A stretch of DNA of 64,000 nucleotides. It comes from Dioscorea cayenensis subsp. rotundata. Its lineage: Eukaryota > Streptophyta > Magnoliopsida > Dioscoreales > Dioscoreaceae. Location: the NCBI RefSeq assembly GCF_009730915.1, contig NC_052494.1, positions 124,001 through 188,000 of the forward strand, in the 5' to 3' direction. Shown here one piece after another: positions 63,674 to 64,000 of this stretch. The translations under genes and the position numbers were made by a program. Position 1 is the first letter of the stretch. Each line of letters opens with the position of its first letter. Below the pieces are notes generated by a model. The model did not search any database and was not told the origin of the DNA. It saw nothing but the letters and a program-made list of their open reading frames with translations.

Positions 63674-64000
63674 ACCACACGATCACAACCAATGCTTGTT
63701 GAGGTCTTCCACACCACCTGACTGTAATGCCCACACACCTTCCCTTCAACACATGTGTTATTCTTATAATCACAGTCTTGTCCTTCAGAAACCCATGCAT
63801 TCACTGCATCAGTTGCACTGTAATCATCCCCAGAACTCCCAAAGAGGTTCTCACCATAAAGTCCATTGGAGTGGATGAATTGACAATCACCGATCCTTTG
63901 ATCGGCGTAGTTTTTTGTGTAAGCAGCCACGGTGTCGTCCCATGTAACTGGACCGACGCCAACCGTGTTTCGAGCTGAATTGTGGGCATTAACAAAGTCA
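63674..64000 (-). pseudogene. 5' portion of the interrupted PR-1 (CAP superfamily) gene; N terminus outside the window
   Basis: The minus strand is open from the window edge down to the insertion. It reads [20 protein letters not shown] (the start of the mature CAP domain), [45 protein letters not shown] (CAP signature, GHYSQVVW) and SIGCDRVV. The conserved cysteines and the His/Glu residues of the CAP cavity appear present. PR-1 proteins are secreted, salicylate-induced defence proteins; the signal peptide would lie beyond 64000. The frame stops at the Copia 3' LTR. There are no internal stops or frameshifts in this part, so the insertion is the only visible damage. Confidence 0.92.

Noticed and set aside
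1..64000. CRISPR arrays, operons, bacterial promoters or ribosome binding sites
   Set aside because: The window is plant nuclear DNA with spliced genes; no regularly spaced direct repeats of that kind were seen.

Overview
This is nuclear DNA from a flowering plant. The genes have GT-AG introns, long AT-rich spacers, poly(A)-type signals and many plant transposable elements (Copia, solo LTRs, MITEs, SINE-like copies). The proteins are plant-type: an NPR1-family regulator, a PR-1 protein, a plant SWAP70-like PH protein and a GeBP/STOREKEEPER-like protein. The strongly AT-rich background and the protein variants would suit a monocot, but I cannot place the genus. There are two runs of exactly 1000 N (21009-22008 and 53636-54635), which are scaffold gaps.

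Layout. 24-1475 (+): last two coding exons of an unrecognised gene. 3019-6381 (-): complete four-exon kish (TMEM167-type) Golgi membrane protein of 72 aa, with its start codon alone at the end of exon 1. 10438-11064 (-): short acidic GeBP/STOREKEEPER-like protein. 12119-16155 (-): complete seven-exon N-acetylglucosamine kinase, 353 aa. 25529-25602 (+): tRNA-Glu(TTC). 25903-28993 (-): ten-exon SWAP70-like PH/coiled-coil gene with an apparent one-base frameshift in exon 7. 41594-45353 (-): complete four-exon NPR1/NPR3/NPR4-like salicylate co-receptor, 580 aa, with a cluster of TGACG sites about 0.6 kb upstream. 58914-58982 plus 63674-64000 (-): a PR-1 gene cut in two by a 4.7-kb Copia element that has 5-bp target duplications (ACCAC).

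Mobile DNA makes up much of the rest. There are two solo LTRs of one Copia-like family with perfect 5-bp target duplications (18037-19456 AAGAC; 32172-33624 GAAGA), and a Gypsy-type LTR remnant with a MITE inside it (about 38040-40864). A hAT-like element has an 8-bp target duplication (34083-34793). A MITE sits nested inside another long-TIR element (31051-32084), a long inverted repeat lies at 29599-30298, and several foldback MITEs include one in the first intron of the NPR-like gene. Diverged repeat units are shared between the 3' flanks of the kish and GeBP-like genes.

How the genes relate. The genes are ordinary single plant transcription units, not an operon. One link deserves attention: NPR-family proteins act through TGA bZIP factors that bind TGACG, and PR-1 genes are classical NPR1/TGA targets. 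Here an NPR-like gene carries its own TGACG cluster, and a PR-1 gene about 13.5 kb away is disrupted by a retrotransposon. I infer possible autoregulation and loss of the PR-1 locus; neither is shown by sequence alone.
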